Positions 1-10,480 of a stretch of DNA of 64,000 bases are shown here, in pieces. Both the position numbers and the translations under genes were made by a program. The stretch lies in NCBI GenBank assembly GCA_013289695.1, contig JABCZK010000001.1, forward strand, positions 62,001 to 126,000, in the 5' to 3' direction. The notes below the pieces were generated by a model. That model was not told where the DNA came from. It made no database searches and saw only the letters and a program-made list of their open reading frames with translations. The DNA comes from Acidobacteriota bacterium. GTDB lineage: Bacteria > Acidobacteriota > Terriglobia > Acidiferrales > UBA7541. Numbering within the stretch: position 1 is the first letter of the stretch; each line of letters begins with the position of its first letter.

Positions 1-224
1 TGTATCAGATTCCTGGGGGCGTGGGATGGTTGCGACAGATTTCGAGTTGGTTAGTTGAGAACCCCTTTGATTCTGTTGAAATCCGCGGCTTTGAGAAGGA
101 GCGAAATCGCGGGGCGGGAGTATATAGCGCAGCGACGCGGAGTGCGCAGAGAAACGCCACAGCCATGCGGCGCGCCAGAACAGAGATCCTTCGCTGCGCT
201 CAGGATGGCGAGGCGCAAATACAA

Positions 225-330
225 GGGCGGGCGAGGTAAGCCTCGCCCGGCTCGTTTGGTTGCCGGAAATCGGGGTTCAACGAAAGCGGCGGCAAGCCGC
301 CGCACTCCATATAAATCGTGGCGCGCCATA
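225..330 (+). repeat. family C composite palindrome, copy 1
   Basis: gcgaggtaagcctcgcc...cgaaagcggcggcaagccgccgcactccata. Confidence 0.85.
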
Positions 331-355
331 GGATTGGCTCGCGGCGCGATGTGCG

Positions 356-928
356 TTACGGCTGGGCCAGGAATTTTTCGAGGGGCTCCCAGTAGTTTTT
401 GTTCCAGCCATCGAGGAGGCTTTGGCCGTCGCCATCGGGAAAGCCTCTGTGGTCGAGCGTGAGTTTGGTGCCGGAGCCGTTGGCCGCGAGTTCGAACTTT
501 ACGATTGAGTAGACGCCGGGGTTCCAGTACATCGGACGCCAGGCTTGGACGATTCTTTGGCCCGGGAGCAGTTCGATTTGCCTACCGGTGACGATGCCAC
601 CGAACATGGAGAAAGTGCCGCCGGCTTCCTGGCTGATTTGCACGGGCGGCGCTCCGGAGGGCATGCGCGTCTTCATGGCGCTGCTGAGTTCGACGACGCG
701 CTGAAACTGTTTCGCGTTGGTGAGAGCTTCGTAAACACGCTTGGGGCTGGCCGCGAAGGTGACCTCCTGGTGAATGGATTCGGTGGTATGAGAAATAGGG
801 TCGTCCGCGTTCGCATGAGCCTGGGTTGAGCCGAGGATGAGTCCGCTGACGGCCATCGCTACGCCAGCGAGGACTTGGCGACGCGCAGGGCCCCTGGGTA
901 GCGCCGCCAAATCGGTGTTGTCGCTCAT
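356..928 (-). CDS. SRPBCC/AHSA1-like protein with Tat-like signal
   Basis: ORF with internal ATG at 928 (MSDNTDL...). N-terminal RRQVLAGVAMAVSGLILG resembles a twin-arginine signal; FAASPKRVYEALTNAKQFQRVVELS and QAWRPMYWNPGVYSIVKFEL resemble SRPBCC domains. Confidence 0.75.
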   Translation of the reverse strand: MSDNTDLAALPRGPARRQVLAGVAMAVSGLILGSTQAHANADDPISHTTESIHQEVTFAASPKRVYEALTNAKQFQRVVELSSAMKTRMPSGAPPVQISQEAGGTFSMFGGIVTGRQIELLPGQRIVQAWRPMYWNPGVYSIVKFELAANGSGTKLTLDHRGFPDGDGQSLLDGWNKNYWEPLEKFLAQP

Positions 929-1004
929 TATGTTCCTCCGGAGCGCTGCTGGATTCGTGCGCTCGACCACGGCTGCTGGCATGAAATGGAAACCCGAAGA
1001 GGCG

Positions 1005-1391
1005 CTATTTGTTCGGAGCGATTAAACCGGTTCTCCGGTATTGATCGAAGGCCGCAAGGCACAGGCCCGACATCATCAGCAACGCCGACACCCGGATGTG
1101 AGGGCTGTCTAGGCGTCCAATCACGATTAAAGCGAATGCAACCCACCTTGGCCCGCTGCGCCGTGATTTTGGCTCAGCATCGTCGCCAGAGATTAGCAAA
1201 GAGAGCTTTGGTCGCGATGTAAGTAAGTACAAATCGAAACAAATCAGCAAACTGGACACGCCCACGAACAATGTCCACCACCGCCTGCTGTCCGTGATGA
1301 AGACGAACTCCAAGCCAGCGAAGAGAACCGCCAGCGCCAACCATCGGACTGCGCTAAATTTATCGCTCATGTTTGATTTCGCGGCCTTCAC
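1005..1391 (-). CDS. hypothetical small membrane protein
   Basis: 128-aa ORF with hydrophobic segments; start uncertain (ATG at 1370 possible). Confidence 0.45.
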   Translation of the reverse strand: MKAAKSNMSDKFSAVRWLALAVLFAGLEFVFITDSRRWWTLFVGVSSLLICFDLYLLTSRPKLSLLISGDDAEPKSRRSGPRWVAFALIVIGRLDSPHIRVSALLMMSGLCLAAFDQYRRTGLIAPNK

Positions 1392-1529
1392 TGACCGCCG
1401 CGCCAGATATTAACTAAGCGTGACTGTAAATGCCAGCCTGTGTGCGCGGGAGTTCCGTATCAATCAAGAATTAAGCGGTACCGCGCTCGTGTACAAGCTG
1501 CGGGGATTCCCCTAAAATGAAAAGCGGCT

Positions 1530-2531
1530 ATGAAACATACAATTACTTTGATTCCCGGCGACGGGATTGGTCCGGAAGTATCGCACGCGGTGCAGCAGAT
1601 CATTGGCGCAGCGGGAGTGGACATTGCGTGGGAAGAAATTCCGGCGCGGGCGGAGATCGAGCGGCGGGGGCAGGACTTCATGCATTCGGGAGTGCTGGAA
1701 TCGATCCGCAAGAACCGGGTGGCCTTAAAGGGGCCTCTGGCGACGGCGGTGGCTGGCGGGCCGCCGAGCATTAACGTGGGATTGCGGAAGGCGTTGGATT
1801 TGTATGCGAATTTGCGGCCGGTAAAGAATTTGGAGGGCGTGCAGTCGCGGTATCTGGGCGTGGATATTGTGCTGATCCGCGAGAACACCGAGGATCTTTA
1901 CGCGGGGCTGGAGCACACTGTGGTTCCGGGCGTCGTCGAGAGCTTGAAAATTATTACGGAGAAGGCTTCGACGCGGGTGGCGAAGTTTGCGTTTGAATTT
2001 GCGCGGAAATATGGACGGAAGACAATTCACGCCATTCATAAAGCGAACATCATGAAGCTTTCGGATGGGCTGTTTCTGACATCGGTGCGCAAGGTGGCGG
2101 AAAACTATCCGGACATCGAGTACAAGGAATTGATTGTGGATAATGCGTGCATGCAGATGGTGATTAATCCGCACCAGTTTGACATGCTTTTGCTGACGAA
2201 TTTGTATGGCGACATTATGAGTGATCTGGCGGCGGGATTGGTGGGCGGATTGGGAGTGGTGCCTAGCGGGAATATGGGAGAGACGGTGGCGATATTTGAG
2301 GCGGTGCATGGGACCGCGCCGGATATTGCTGGTAAGGGGATTGCGAATCCAACGGCGCTGCTGATGAGCGCGATTTTGATGTTGCGGCATGTGGGGGAGA
2401 TGGCGGCGGCTGCGAGAATCGAAAATGCTTTGCACCGCGTGTATCGGGAGGGCAAGGTGCTCACGCGGGATGTGGGGGGGACGGCTTCGACCGCGGAGTT
2501 TACTGCGGCGGTTATCTCGGCTTTTGCGTGA
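1530..2531 (+). CDS. isocitrate/isopropylmalate dehydrogenase family, probably NAD-dependent isocitrate dehydrogenase
   Basis: ITLIPGDGIGPEV, IRENTEDLYAGLEH, NLYGDIMSDLAAGLVGGLGVVPSGN, EAVHGTAPDIAGKGIANPTALLMSA. Confidence 0.92.
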   Translation: MKHTITLIPGDGIGPEVSHAVQQIIGAAGVDIAWEEIPARAEIERRGQDFMHSGVLESIRKNRVALKGPLATAVAGGPPSINVGLRKALDLYANLRPVKNLEGVQSRYLGVDIVLIRENTEDLYAGLEHTVVPGVVESLKIITEKASTRVAKFAFEFARKYGRKTIHAIHKANIMKLSDGLFLTSVRKVAENYPDIEYKELIVDNACMQMVINPHQFDMLLLTNLYGDIMSDLAAGLVGGLGVVPSGNMGETVAIFEAVHGTAPDIAGKGIANPTALLMSAILMLRHVGEMAAAARIENALHRVYREGKVLTRDVGGTASTAEFTAAVISAFA

Positions 2532-2710
2532 GGGGCGGAACGTCAAAGGATTTAACACAGAGTTCACAGAGGAAAGGCGGAGAAAATCTGAGAAAGACGG
2601 AGTTGAAAGGTGACAGCCAAGAGTTAAATGCGATCGGCGGGTGGAGGCTTTTGCCGCAGAGACGCTGAGGACGCAAGGAAGCGCACTGGCGAGGCCGCGA
2701 CGTGGTTCAC

Positions 2711-2747
2711 ATTGTGGCAAGCTGGGGCGCAGCAAGCAGCGCCCCTA
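2711..2747 (+). repeat. family D REP-like palindrome
   Basis: ggggcgcagcaagcagcgcccctacc; further copies near 14871, 18151, 26842, 44054 and 48669. Confidence 0.85.
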
Positions 2748-2889
2748 CCTTGGCTGATGCCTGGAAGTGGCGCGAGGGCTACGATGGCGGTCTGAAGACC
2801 GCCACTACCAAAGCGATTCAGGCGCTGATTGACTTCCCTGCCCTGGGCGTTGAGAATGTGGGCGAGTCTGGTGGATCATTGGAGCGACG

Positions 2890-3267
2890 GTGACTGAATA
2901 TACCCCGGCAGTGGCGCGTTATGTGAATGGCGAAATTGAGAAGTATGAGCCGATTTCCGAAGGAACGACCGCCAAGCGGAAGCGCAAGCCGCATATTGTG
3001 GCGGTGATCAACGAGATGTGCACCGGGTGTGCGGGGTCGCCGGCTTGCGTGGAGTATTGTCCGGTGGCGGACTGTATGTTCTGGGTGCCGGACGCGGATC
3101 ATCCACCGTTCGGGAGGATTTTAGTCGATCCGCTTTTGTGCATAGGGTGCAAGCTTTGTACTAGCAAGGGACCGGATGGATCGTTTCTGGAGGGGTGCCC
3201 TTGGGATGCGATTGATATGGTGCCTTTGGCGGAGTTTGAGGGGAAATATGGGGTGATGCCGTTTTAG
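2890..3267 (+). CDS. 4Fe-4S ferredoxin-type protein
   Basis: Two Cys clusters: CTGCAGSPACVEYCPVADC and CIGCKLCTSKGPDGSFLEGCPWDAI. Confidence 0.85.
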   Translation: MTEYTPAVARYVNGEIEKYEPISEGTTAKRKRKPHIVAVINEMCTGCAGSPACVEYCPVADCMFWVPDADHPPFGRILVDPLLCIGCKLCTSKGPDGSFLEGCPWDAIDMVPLAEFEGKYGVMPF

Positions 3268-3549
3268 ATTTCCTGGTGGTTACGGAAGTCAAAAGATTCA
3301 ACACAGAGAAAGACAAGAATTACCGCAGCGACGCAGAGAAAGGCTAGAGCTTCTGCAAAAAACTTCTGAGAAAGTCGACAAAGAAAAACTTCGGTTTGAT
3401 TTTCTGCTTTGATTTGCCTGGCGTGCTCCTAGTTTTAAATTTGTTTCGCATTTTGAACGCGTGGGGTCGCTGCGTCTAAACTCCCAGCTTCTGGTAGTGA
3501 TTTTCGGCGGAATTGACACCGCACAGGCAAGTTTGCCTATGCTACCGAA

Positions 3550-4035
3550 CTAGCGGGGTTTGCGGCAGTCGGAGCAGAGGCCGCCAACTTCGGTGCGGGT
3601 AACCGTGATTTCGATGCCGCAGTCGCGCGAGATCTGGCTCTTCAGTTGTTCGTAGAGCTCGCTTTCGAATTCGCGGACTTTGCCGCAGCGGATGCAGGCG
3701 ACGTGGATGTGGTCGCGCGGGCCGTGGCTTTCGTAGAAATGGCGATCGCCGCGAAGATGCAGCAGGTCGAGCTCGTCAATTAGGCCGTGGCGCTTCAGGA
3801 GATCGAGAGTGCGATAGACGGTGACGCGGGTTACGCGCGAGTCGAGTTTCTGTGCGCGTTGCAGGATTTCGTCGGCGTCGAGGTGGCGGCGGGCTGTGTC
3901 CATAACTTGCAGGAGGACGCGGCGCTGGCGAGTCAGGCGAATGCCACGCGCGCCCAGCTCGCGTTCAAGATGGCCGGGGAGTTCGTGATTGATGCGTTCG
4001 CCGGTGGAGACACGATGTGCGGGTGTGGCGGACAT
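3550..4035 (-). CDS. fur: Fur-family transcriptional regulator
   Basis: LTRQRRVLLQVMDTARRHLDADEILQRA, VTRVTVYRTLDLLKRHGLI, HVACIRCGKVREFES. ATG at 4035. Confidence 0.88.
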   Translation of the reverse strand: MSATPAHRVSTGERINHELPGHLERELGARGIRLTRQRRVLLQVMDTARRHLDADEILQRAQKLDSRVTRVTVYRTLDLLKRHGLIDELDLLHLRGDRHFYESHGPRDHIHVACIRCGKVREFESELYEQLKSQISRDCGIEITVTRTEVGGLCSDCRKPR

Positions 4036-4206
4036 GTGTATGAGGAGATTATACCAAAAGGTGGCAAGGGGGCGAGGGGCGGAGTTGAGAGTTGGAAGTT
4101 TAGCTTTGACGGTCAAGAGTTAAGAGCACGTGCGAGCAGGAGTTCCTACCGCCGACACGCAGAGTGCGTGGACTAAGGCAACGGCGAATCGGCGGCGTGG
4201 ATGACA

Positions 4207-4311
4207 TCGTGGCAAGCTGGGGCGCGGCCCTTCGAACCGGAGCTGCCGGTTCTCAGGATGAATCGCCCTGTCGGGCGATTCACAAGCAGCGCCTCTACCC
4301 TGGCTGCGCAG
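4207..4311 (+). repeat. family D with nested insert 4229-4283
   Basis: ggggcgcggc[ccttcgaaccggagctgccggttctcaggatgaatcgccctgtcgggcgattcac]aagcagcgcctctacc. Confidence 0.85.
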
Positions 4312-4329
4312 CGAAGTGTTGGCGGGAGC

Positions 4330-4426
4330 GGGCGAGGCAAGCCTCGCCTAGTTCGTTTTGTCGCGGGAAATTGAGGTTCGGCGAAAGCGGCGCCAAGCCG
4401 CCGCACTCCATAGGAATCGCGCCACG
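4330..4426 (+). repeat. family C, copy 2
   Basis: gcgaggcaagcctcgccta...gcgaaagcggcgccaagccgccgcactccata. Confidence 0.85.
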
Positions 4427-4589
4427 TCACAGCCTTGGCTCGCGGAGTTAGCTTGGCCGTCCGGCTTTGAGGGCCGCTGCAACGAATTCAAGGGCTGCGG
4501 CACCGAGCGGACAATTGACAGACCTTGCGACGAGCAGCTGCCCTTGTTCGTCAATTGGAGCGGCTGACCGATTGAGACCTCTCAGGGGA

Positions 4590-5099
4590 TTATGGCTTCT
4601 TCGGCGTCGCGATGCTGAGGCCTGCGGATTTAATGAGGAGTGGTCCTTCGGCAGGATCCACCAGCTTCAAGAGCAGCTTATTATTACCGGGGAGAACGCG
4701 GAGGTAGTACACGTTGCCTGCTTCGGCCGTGAGACTTGCCGCGGCGGCCATCTCGGAGATCCGCTTGAGGCTGGATTGCAACGCGACGCAGACGCGATGA
4801 TCGCCTGGTGGGATGGAAAAAAAAGAATAGGAAGTGTGCTCCAACGCGCCGACCCACGAGCCATCAATTCCCATCTTTACGATGGCGCAGCCCAGGCAAG
4901 CGCTACCCAGCTGAGCGAAAACGACGACCGTAGCTTTGCCTGGTTCCGCCTGCGGGAGCGGGTGGCTTTTCTTGTCCACCTTCAAGGTGAATTCGGTCTC
5001 GGGCGCGCCGCATCCCGCAGCGGCGAGGGCTGCTGCGCCGTTGTCTTGTGCGCGTGTTGGTAGGGCGAAGAGAATAAACGCCAGCATGATTTTTGTCAT
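4590..5099 (-). CDS. secreted hypothetical protein, DUF2846-like
   Basis: Signal peptide MTKIMLAFILFALPTRAQ; GKATVVVFAQ...SYSFFSIPPGDHRVCV layout. Confidence 0.55.
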   Translation of the reverse strand: MTKIMLAFILFALPTRAQDNGAAALAAAGCGAPETEFTLKVDKKSHPLPQAEPGKATVVVFAQLGSACLGCAIVKMGIDGSWVGALEHTSYSFFSIPPGDHRVCVALQSSLKRISEMAAAASLTAEAGNVYYLRVLPGNNKLLLKLVDPAEGPLLIKSAGLSIATPKKP

Positions 5100-5287
5100 G
5101 ATGACTTCAGACTCCAGAATCTCTCGAACGACTAGCGCTACGAAATCAAATGCAACCGCGGCTGCGAAGAGAGATCCTTCTCCCGCATCCGCGGGATCAG
5201 GATGACGACGCTTGTCACAGCGTCAAAGCCGCACAACCAGGAGCGGCTGTGCCACCAAAACCGAATCGCGGCGCTGACGGTTATCGG

Positions 5288-6622
5288 TCACCGGTGGCTT
5301 TGGACGGCTTTTAGGATGTCGCTGTACATTACGAAGGCGAAGATGCCTAGCAGGAAGACCAGGCCTACCTGGACGAAGCGTTCTTTTACGGTGATGCTTA
5401 AGTCGCGGCGGAGAATGCCTTCGATTGCGAGCATGAGGATGTGGCCGCCGTCGAGAATTGGGATGGGGAGAAGATTCAGCAGGCCTAGGTTGAGGCTGAT
5501 GACGGCCATGAACTCGAGCAGCGTGGGCAGGCCGCGTTTGGCAGCTTCACCGGAAATGCGCGCGATGCCTACTGGACCGGCGAGTTGGCGGATGGAAACT
5601 TTGCCGCTGAACAGGCCGACGAGAACCTGGCCGATCTGGCGGATGCCGGACGCGGTGGAAGCGGCGGCGTCTTTGCCAGCTTCAAGAAAGGACTGGCGCT
5701 CGTAGTCTTCATCCGTGTTGGGCAGCACGCCGATTTGCCAGACGGGCTGGCCTTCGAGGTCAGTGCCCTGCATGGGAGTGATGTCCAGCTGGAGTTGTTG
5801 GCTGTCGCGACGAACTTCAAACTGGATTGGATGTCCACCGGATTGATGAACGCCCTCGACCAACTGCGGCCAAGTGACGACCGGCTTGCCATTCATAACG
5901 ATGATCGCGTCGCCTGGTTTTAATCCGGCGCGATCCGCGGGCGTGCCGCCATCCACTTCGGCGATGACTGCAGGCCGCGGAGGATATCCCAACAGATCAT
6001 CCGGCGATGCGAGATGCTCCGGCACAGTGGCGGTGATGATCTGGTTCGCGCCGCTGCGCGAGACGGCGATCGTAATCGGACCACCGGGCTGGGCTTTCTC
6101 GTATTCCGAATAAACTTTTTTCCACGTTGGGGTTGGGACGCCGTTCACCCCGATGATGCGATCGCCCGGCTGGATGCCTGAAGCAGGCATGGTCTGGGGG
6201 ACGGCTACGACGTCGGCGCTCTGATGTTCGAAGACTAGCGAGGGAATGCCGAGACGCCAGAAAATTCCCCACAGGATCACCAGTGCGAGGACGAAATTCA
6301 TTACTGGTCCGGCGACGGCGATGATGACGCGCTGCCAGCGCGGGCGAGAGAGGAATTCGTATCCTGCGCCAGTCCGTTCCTCCAGAGGGTTGTCACCAGC
6401 CATGCGCACGTAACCGCCGAACGGCAGGGCGCTGATGCGGTAATCGGTGTCGCCGCGTTTTACGCCGAAAAGGCGCGGACCGAAGCCGAGAGAGAAAACG
6501 TCCACCCGCACACCGCAGAGTTTGGCGGCCATGAAATGGCCCCACTCGTGGACAAAAATCATTATGCCGAGAACGATGGTGACGGTGACGAGATCAACCA
6601 AGAATGACTGCAAATTATGCAT
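5288..6622 (-). CDS. rseP: site-2 zinc metalloprotease RseP with PDZ domains
   Basis: HEWGHF zinc motif, PDZ segments (GIQPGDRIIGVNG, GLKPGDAIIVMNGKPV), LLNLLPIPILDGGH. Confidence 0.93.
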   Translation of the reverse strand: MHNLQSFLVDLVTVTIVLGIMIFVHEWGHFMAAKLCGVRVDVFSLGFGPRLFGVKRGDTDYRISALPFGGYVRMAGDNPLEERTGAGYEFLSRPRWQRVIIAVAGPVMNFVLALVILWGIFWRLGIPSLVFEHQSADVVAVPQTMPASGIQPGDRIIGVNGVPTPTWKKVYSEYEKAQPGGPITIAVSRSGANQIITATVPEHLASPDDLLGYPPRPAVIAEVDGGTPADRAGLKPGDAIIVMNGKPVVTWPQLVEGVHQSGGHPIQFEVRRDSQQLQLDITPMQGTDLEGQPVWQIGVLPNTDEDYERQSFLEAGKDAAASTASGIRQIGQVLVGLFSGKVSIRQLAGPVGIARISGEAAKRGLPTLLEFMAVISLNLGLLNLLPIPILDGGHILMLAIEGILRRDLSITVKERFVQVGLVFLLGIFAFVMYSDILKAVQSHR

Positions 6623-6640
6623 AAGGCCTCAAAGAGTATT

Positions 6641-7831
6641 TTAATTCTTTCCGCGCCGGAGTACGAGTTGGATTTCGAGACGCGCAAGACGGCGGGCTTC
6701 GGCGTCGGCTTCAAGCACGTCGGCGATGCTGTGCAGCGCGGTGCGCGGCATTTTTTCAAGCACTTTTTCGATCACTGCTGCGATTCCCAGGAAAGGCAAG
6801 CGTCCCTCCAAAAATGCCGCGACTGCTATTTCATCCGCTGCGTTTAGCGCGCATGGGAGCGGGCCTCCCTGGCGAGCGGCTTCCTTTGCCAGAGTGAGGC
6901 ACGGGAACTTCTTCGCGGGCACTGCGGCAAATTCAAGTTTGCGCAGGGTGGACCAGTCCAAGGCACATGTATTGGACGGGACCCGCTCCGGATAGGTTAG
7001 CGCATATTGAATGGGCATGCGCATGTCAGTTGGGCCGAGTTGTGCCAGGATTGAACCATCTACAAATTCGACCATGGAATGAATTGTGGATTGCGGATGG
7101 ATGACCACCTGGATTCTGTCGAGGTCCGTGCCGAAGAGCCACTTGGCTTCGATTACTTCGAAACCTTTGTTCATCAGCGTGGCGGAGTCGATTGTGATGC
7201 GCTGGCCCATCTTCCAGTTTGGATGCGCCAGGGCTTGTTTTGGTGTGATCCTTGCGAATTGGGATAGCGGCGTCTTGCGGAAGGGGCCGCCGGAGGCTGT
7301 GAGGATGAGGCGTTTTACTTCCTTGGCTTCGCCGGCGCGGAGACATTGGTGGATGGCGTTGTGTTCGGAATCAACGGGGAGTAAGGCTACTTTGTGGCGG
7401 TGGACAGCGGCCATTACCACTTCACCGGCAGCGACTAGGACTTCTTTATTGGCTAGGGCTATGTGCTTCCCTATTTCGATCGCTTTGTAGGTGGCGGGGA
7501 GGCCGACTACTCCTACTGCTGCTGACACGACCATCTCCGCTTCTTCGTGCGTCGCCACTCGTTCCATGCCTTCTGGGCCGAAGAGGATTTCAGGTTGCGG
7601 CTGATTCTTTTCGCGTGTGGTTTTTAGATTTGCGCATAATGCTTTCGCGGCTTCTTCTGTGGCCACGGAGACTACTTGCGGGTGGCATTGTTGGGCTTGG
7701 GCGGCGGCTAGTTTTACGTTGTTGCCCGCGGCTAGGGCTACTACTTGGAATTTGCCAGGATTGGTCGCGACTACGTCCAGGCATTGGCGGCCTATGGAGC
7801 CTGTGGAGCCGAGGATGGAGATTCGTTTCAT
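6641..7831 (-). CDS. dxr: 1-deoxy-D-xylulose 5-phosphate reductoisomerase
   Basis: ISILGSTGSIGRQCLDVV, LANKEVLVAAGEVV, LLPVDSEHNAIHQCL, LTASGGPFR, NWKMGQRITIDSATLMNKGFEVIEA. Confidence 0.96.
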   Translation of the reverse strand: MKRISILGSTGSIGRQCLDVVATNPGKFQVVALAAGNNVKLAAAQAQQCHPQVVSVATEEAAKALCANLKTTREKNQPQPEILFGPEGMERVATHEEAEMVVSAAVGVVGLPATYKAIEIGKHIALANKEVLVAAGEVVMAAVHRHKVALLPVDSEHNAIHQCLRAGEAKEVKRLILTASGGPFRKTPLSQFARITPKQALAHPNWKMGQRITIDSATLMNKGFEVIEAKWLFGTDLDRIQVVIHPQSTIHSMVEFVDGSILAQLGPTDMRMPIQYALTYPERVPSNTCALDWSTLRKLEFAAVPAKKFPCLTLAKEAARQGGPLPCALNAADEIAVAAFLEGRLPFLGIAAVIEKVLEKMPRTALHSIADVLEADAEARRLARLEIQLVLRRGKN

Positions 7832-8105
7832 TTGTTCGCGTGGATTATTTTATAGGGGTTCGGGGCGGAATGCGAATTTCGGTTTTGGAATGTGTGTTGT
7901 TGCGGAAGTCAAAGGATTTAACACAGACGTCACAGAGGGAAAGCGGAGGGCACAGAGAAAGCCGGAGAGATCCTTCGATGCGCTCAGGATGACGATGCTT
8001 GTTGCGTGGCACTGGTGATTCAATGGCAACAGCAAATGCGAAGAGCCGGCTGGACGCCGGCGCTACGACTGCAAGGGCAACGGCGAGTCCGCGAGGTGGG
8101 TGACA

Positions 8106-8200
8106 TCGTGGCAAGTTGGGGCGCGGCCATTCGAACCGGCGCTGCCGGCTCGAAGGATGAATCGCCCTGTCGGGCGATCGACAAACAGCGCCCCTAACCA
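8106..8200 (+). repeat. family D with nested insert 8128-8182
   Basis: ggggcgcggc[cattcgaaccggcgctgccggctcgaaggatgaatcgccctgtcgggcgatcgac]aaacagcgcccctaacc. Confidence 0.85.
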
Positions 8201-8236
8201 TTCCGGAGAATCATCGAGACATTGTGACGCTGCAAC

Positions 8237-9097
8237 TTATTGGGGGCGGGCTAGCCATTGGTAGAGGATCCAGACCGCGGGGGTGGCTAGGATTAGGCTG
8301 TCGATGCGGTCTAACATCCCGCCGTGGCCGGGGAGCAGGCCGCCGGAATCTTTTACTGCGGCGCCTCGTTTGTAGGCGGATTCGATTAGGTCGCCGGCTT
8401 GTCCGGCGATATTGGCTACTCCGGCGATTACCAGCAGGGTGAGAACGTCGGTCTGCATCCAGCGGGCGAAGAGGACGGCTACGATCATGGAGGCGAGGAC
8501 GTTGCCCATCGCGCCCTCCCAGGTCTTTTGGGGGCTTAGCGCGGGAGCCATCGGAACACGGCCTAATGATTTTCCTACGAAGTAGGCGAGCATGTCTCCG
8601 GCCCAGACCAGGACCAGGGTGAAGAGGACTAATTGGCGGCCGACAGGTTCGAGTTCGTCGAGGCGCACGATGTAGCTGAAGGGCAAGACGACGAAAAGCA
8701 GCGCGGCGGAGCCGATGGCGATTGCGGGGAGGACGTCGTGCAGCGGGCGCTTGGTTAGCAGGGCGAGGACTACGGAACCGAAGAGAAAGATTAGCAGAGC
8801 GGCTTCGACGGAGAGAGTGCCGCCGGCGGCATCGCGGACCATGGAGAGGCCGCCTGCTAGGGTATGCGTCTCGATGCGGCCCAGTGAGAATTGCGCGTAG
8901 AAAATCAGGACAGCGCAGAAGTACGTCCAGAGTTTGAAGCCGCGCAGGCCGATGCGTTCGCCGAGATTCAAGAATTCCACCAGCGCCAGGATTGCCACTA
9001 CGGCGGCTATGCCTGCGAGGATGACAGCCGGCGCCCACCAGACCAACGCGACAACAATCGGAATCAGGACTGCAGCAGTGGCTAAGCGCAGGAGCAT
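8237..9097 (-). CDS. cdsA: phosphatidate cytidylyltransferase
   Basis: Polytopic; AGDMLAYFVGKSLGRVPMAPALSPQKTWEGA and C-terminal KDSGGLLPGHGGMLDRIDS. Confidence 0.93.
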   Translation of the reverse strand: MLLRLATAAVLIPIVVALVWWAPAVILAGIAAVVAILALVEFLNLGERIGLRGFKLWTYFCAVLIFYAQFSLGRIETHTLAGGLSMVRDAAGGTLSVEAALLIFLFGSVVLALLTKRPLHDVLPAIAIGSAALLFVVLPFSYIVRLDELEPVGRQLVLFTLVLVWAGDMLAYFVGKSLGRVPMAPALSPQKTWEGAMGNVLASMIVAVLFARWMQTDVLTLLVIAGVANIAGQAGDLIESAYKRGAAVKDSGGLLPGHGGMLDRIDSLILATPAVWILYQWLARPQ

Positions 9098-9103
9098 TCG
9101 GCG

Positions 9104-9949
9104 TTAGCTCCGGCCTGAGGCGTCGTTGGATTTGTGGGCCGCGGCGCTTGCGACCACTGCCCTGCCCCGTTCGCGGGCTGTGCCTAGGCCGCCGTAACGG
9201 CGTTCGCGTTGTTGGAAATCGGCGAGGGCTTCGAGGAGGCGGGCGCGGGAGAAATCGGGCCAGAGAGTTTCGGTGACGTACATTTCGGCGTAAGCGATTT
9301 GCCAGAGGAGGAAATTGCTGACGCGCATTTCGCCGCTGGTGCGAATTAGCAGATCGGGATCGGGGAGTCCGGCGGTGTAGAGATGCTCGGAGATGGTTTG
9401 TTCGTCGGCGCGGAAGGCGGACATGCCGGTTTCGCGGACTTGATCGAGCATGGCGTTGAAGGCGTCAACCAGTTCGGCGCGGCCGCCGTAGTTCAGGGCG
9501 ACGACTAATTTCATGCCGGTATTTTTCGCGGTGAGGCGCATCCCGGCTTCGATGTCTTTGCGGACTGCTTCGGGCAATTGTTCGGAGCGGCCAATGATCA
9601 GGAGGCGGATATTATTTTTGTGGATTGAAGGGAGTTCGCGTTTTAGGTATTCGCGGAGGAGGCGCATAAGGAAGTCTACTTCGGCTTGGGGGCGGCGCCA
9701 GTTTTCGAGAGAGAAGGCATAGAGCGTGAGGCACGGGAGCTTGAGGCGCGCGCTCGTTTCGATGATTTCGCGGGCGGCTTTTACTCCGGCGCGATGGCCG
9801 GCTACGCGGGGGAGATGGCGGCGTTGGGCCCAGCGGCCGTTGCCGTCCATGATGACGGCGAGATGTTGGGGCAATTGCTTGAGATCAATTCTGTCGAGAA
9901 GTTCTGCTTCTTCGCGGTTGGCGGGTTTTAAGAGATCGCTTGCTTTCAC
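9104..9949 (-). CDS. uppS: isoprenyl transferase (undecaprenyl diphosphate synthase)
   Basis: LAVIMDGNGRWAQRR, HRAGVKAAREI, LTLYAFSLENWRRP, PDPDLLIRTSGEMRVSNFLLWQIAYAE. Confidence 0.96.
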   Translation of the reverse strand: MKASDLLKPANREEAELLDRIDLKQLPQHLAVIMDGNGRWAQRRHLPRVAGHRAGVKAAREIIETSARLKLPCLTLYAFSLENWRRPQAEVDFLMRLLREYLKRELPSIHKNNIRLLIIGRSEQLPEAVRKDIEAGMRLTAKNTGMKLVVALNYGGRAELVDAFNAMLDQVRETGMSAFRADEQTISEHLYTAGLPDPDLLIRTSGEMRVSNFLLWQIAYAEMYVTETLWPDFSRARLLEALADFQQRERRYGGLGTARERGRAVVASAAAHKSNDASGRS

Positions 9950-10166
9950 TCGGGTTCACTCGGGGATGCGCGGAGTGAAAAGCTAGCACAGGGTGGTGGT
10001 GGGTGCAAGGTGGGAGGAAGTCAAAAGATTTTACACAGAGAAAACAGAGGAATGGCGGAGAAAAATCTGAGAAAGCAGGAGTGTTTATCGCGGAGACAGA
10101 AATGGCGCTGAGAAAGGCAGGAGAGATCCTTCGCTGCGCTCTGGATGACGACGCACAAATGATAGC

Positions 10167-10300
10167 CGGCGAGGCAAGCCTCGCCTAGGTCGTTTTGTTG
10201 TCGGACACTGAGGTCCGGCGAAAGCGGCGGCCCTTCGGCCCCGATACAATCGGAGTCTCAGGGCAAGCAAGCCGCCGCACTCCATATAAATCGTGGCACG
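10167..10300 (+). repeat. family C, copy 3, with nested insert 10232-10268
   Basis: Same consensus, interrupted between gcggcggc and aagccgccgc. Confidence 0.85.
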
Positions 10301-10480
10301 CGACAGCATTGAGTCGTGTGGTTACGATGGCGCTCTAAGAACCGCCGCTACGATTGCAACGGCACCTTCAACCGCGAACAGTCGGCGGGAAGCCGGCGTC
10401 ACGAGAACCGCACAGGCAGGATTGCCCGTGCCACGAAAACCGGGCGCCGCGTCGGTGGACTGACCGGTTGTGGTGCGACC

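Noticed and set aside
1-356. Short ORFs at the left edge (21..239, 51..329, 55..462)
   Set aside because: Translate repeat families B and C in several frames.
1725-2735. 336-aa minus-strand ORF
   Set aside because: Antisense to the isocitrate dehydrogenase gene; Arg/His/Ser-rich composition typical of a GC-rich shadow ORF.
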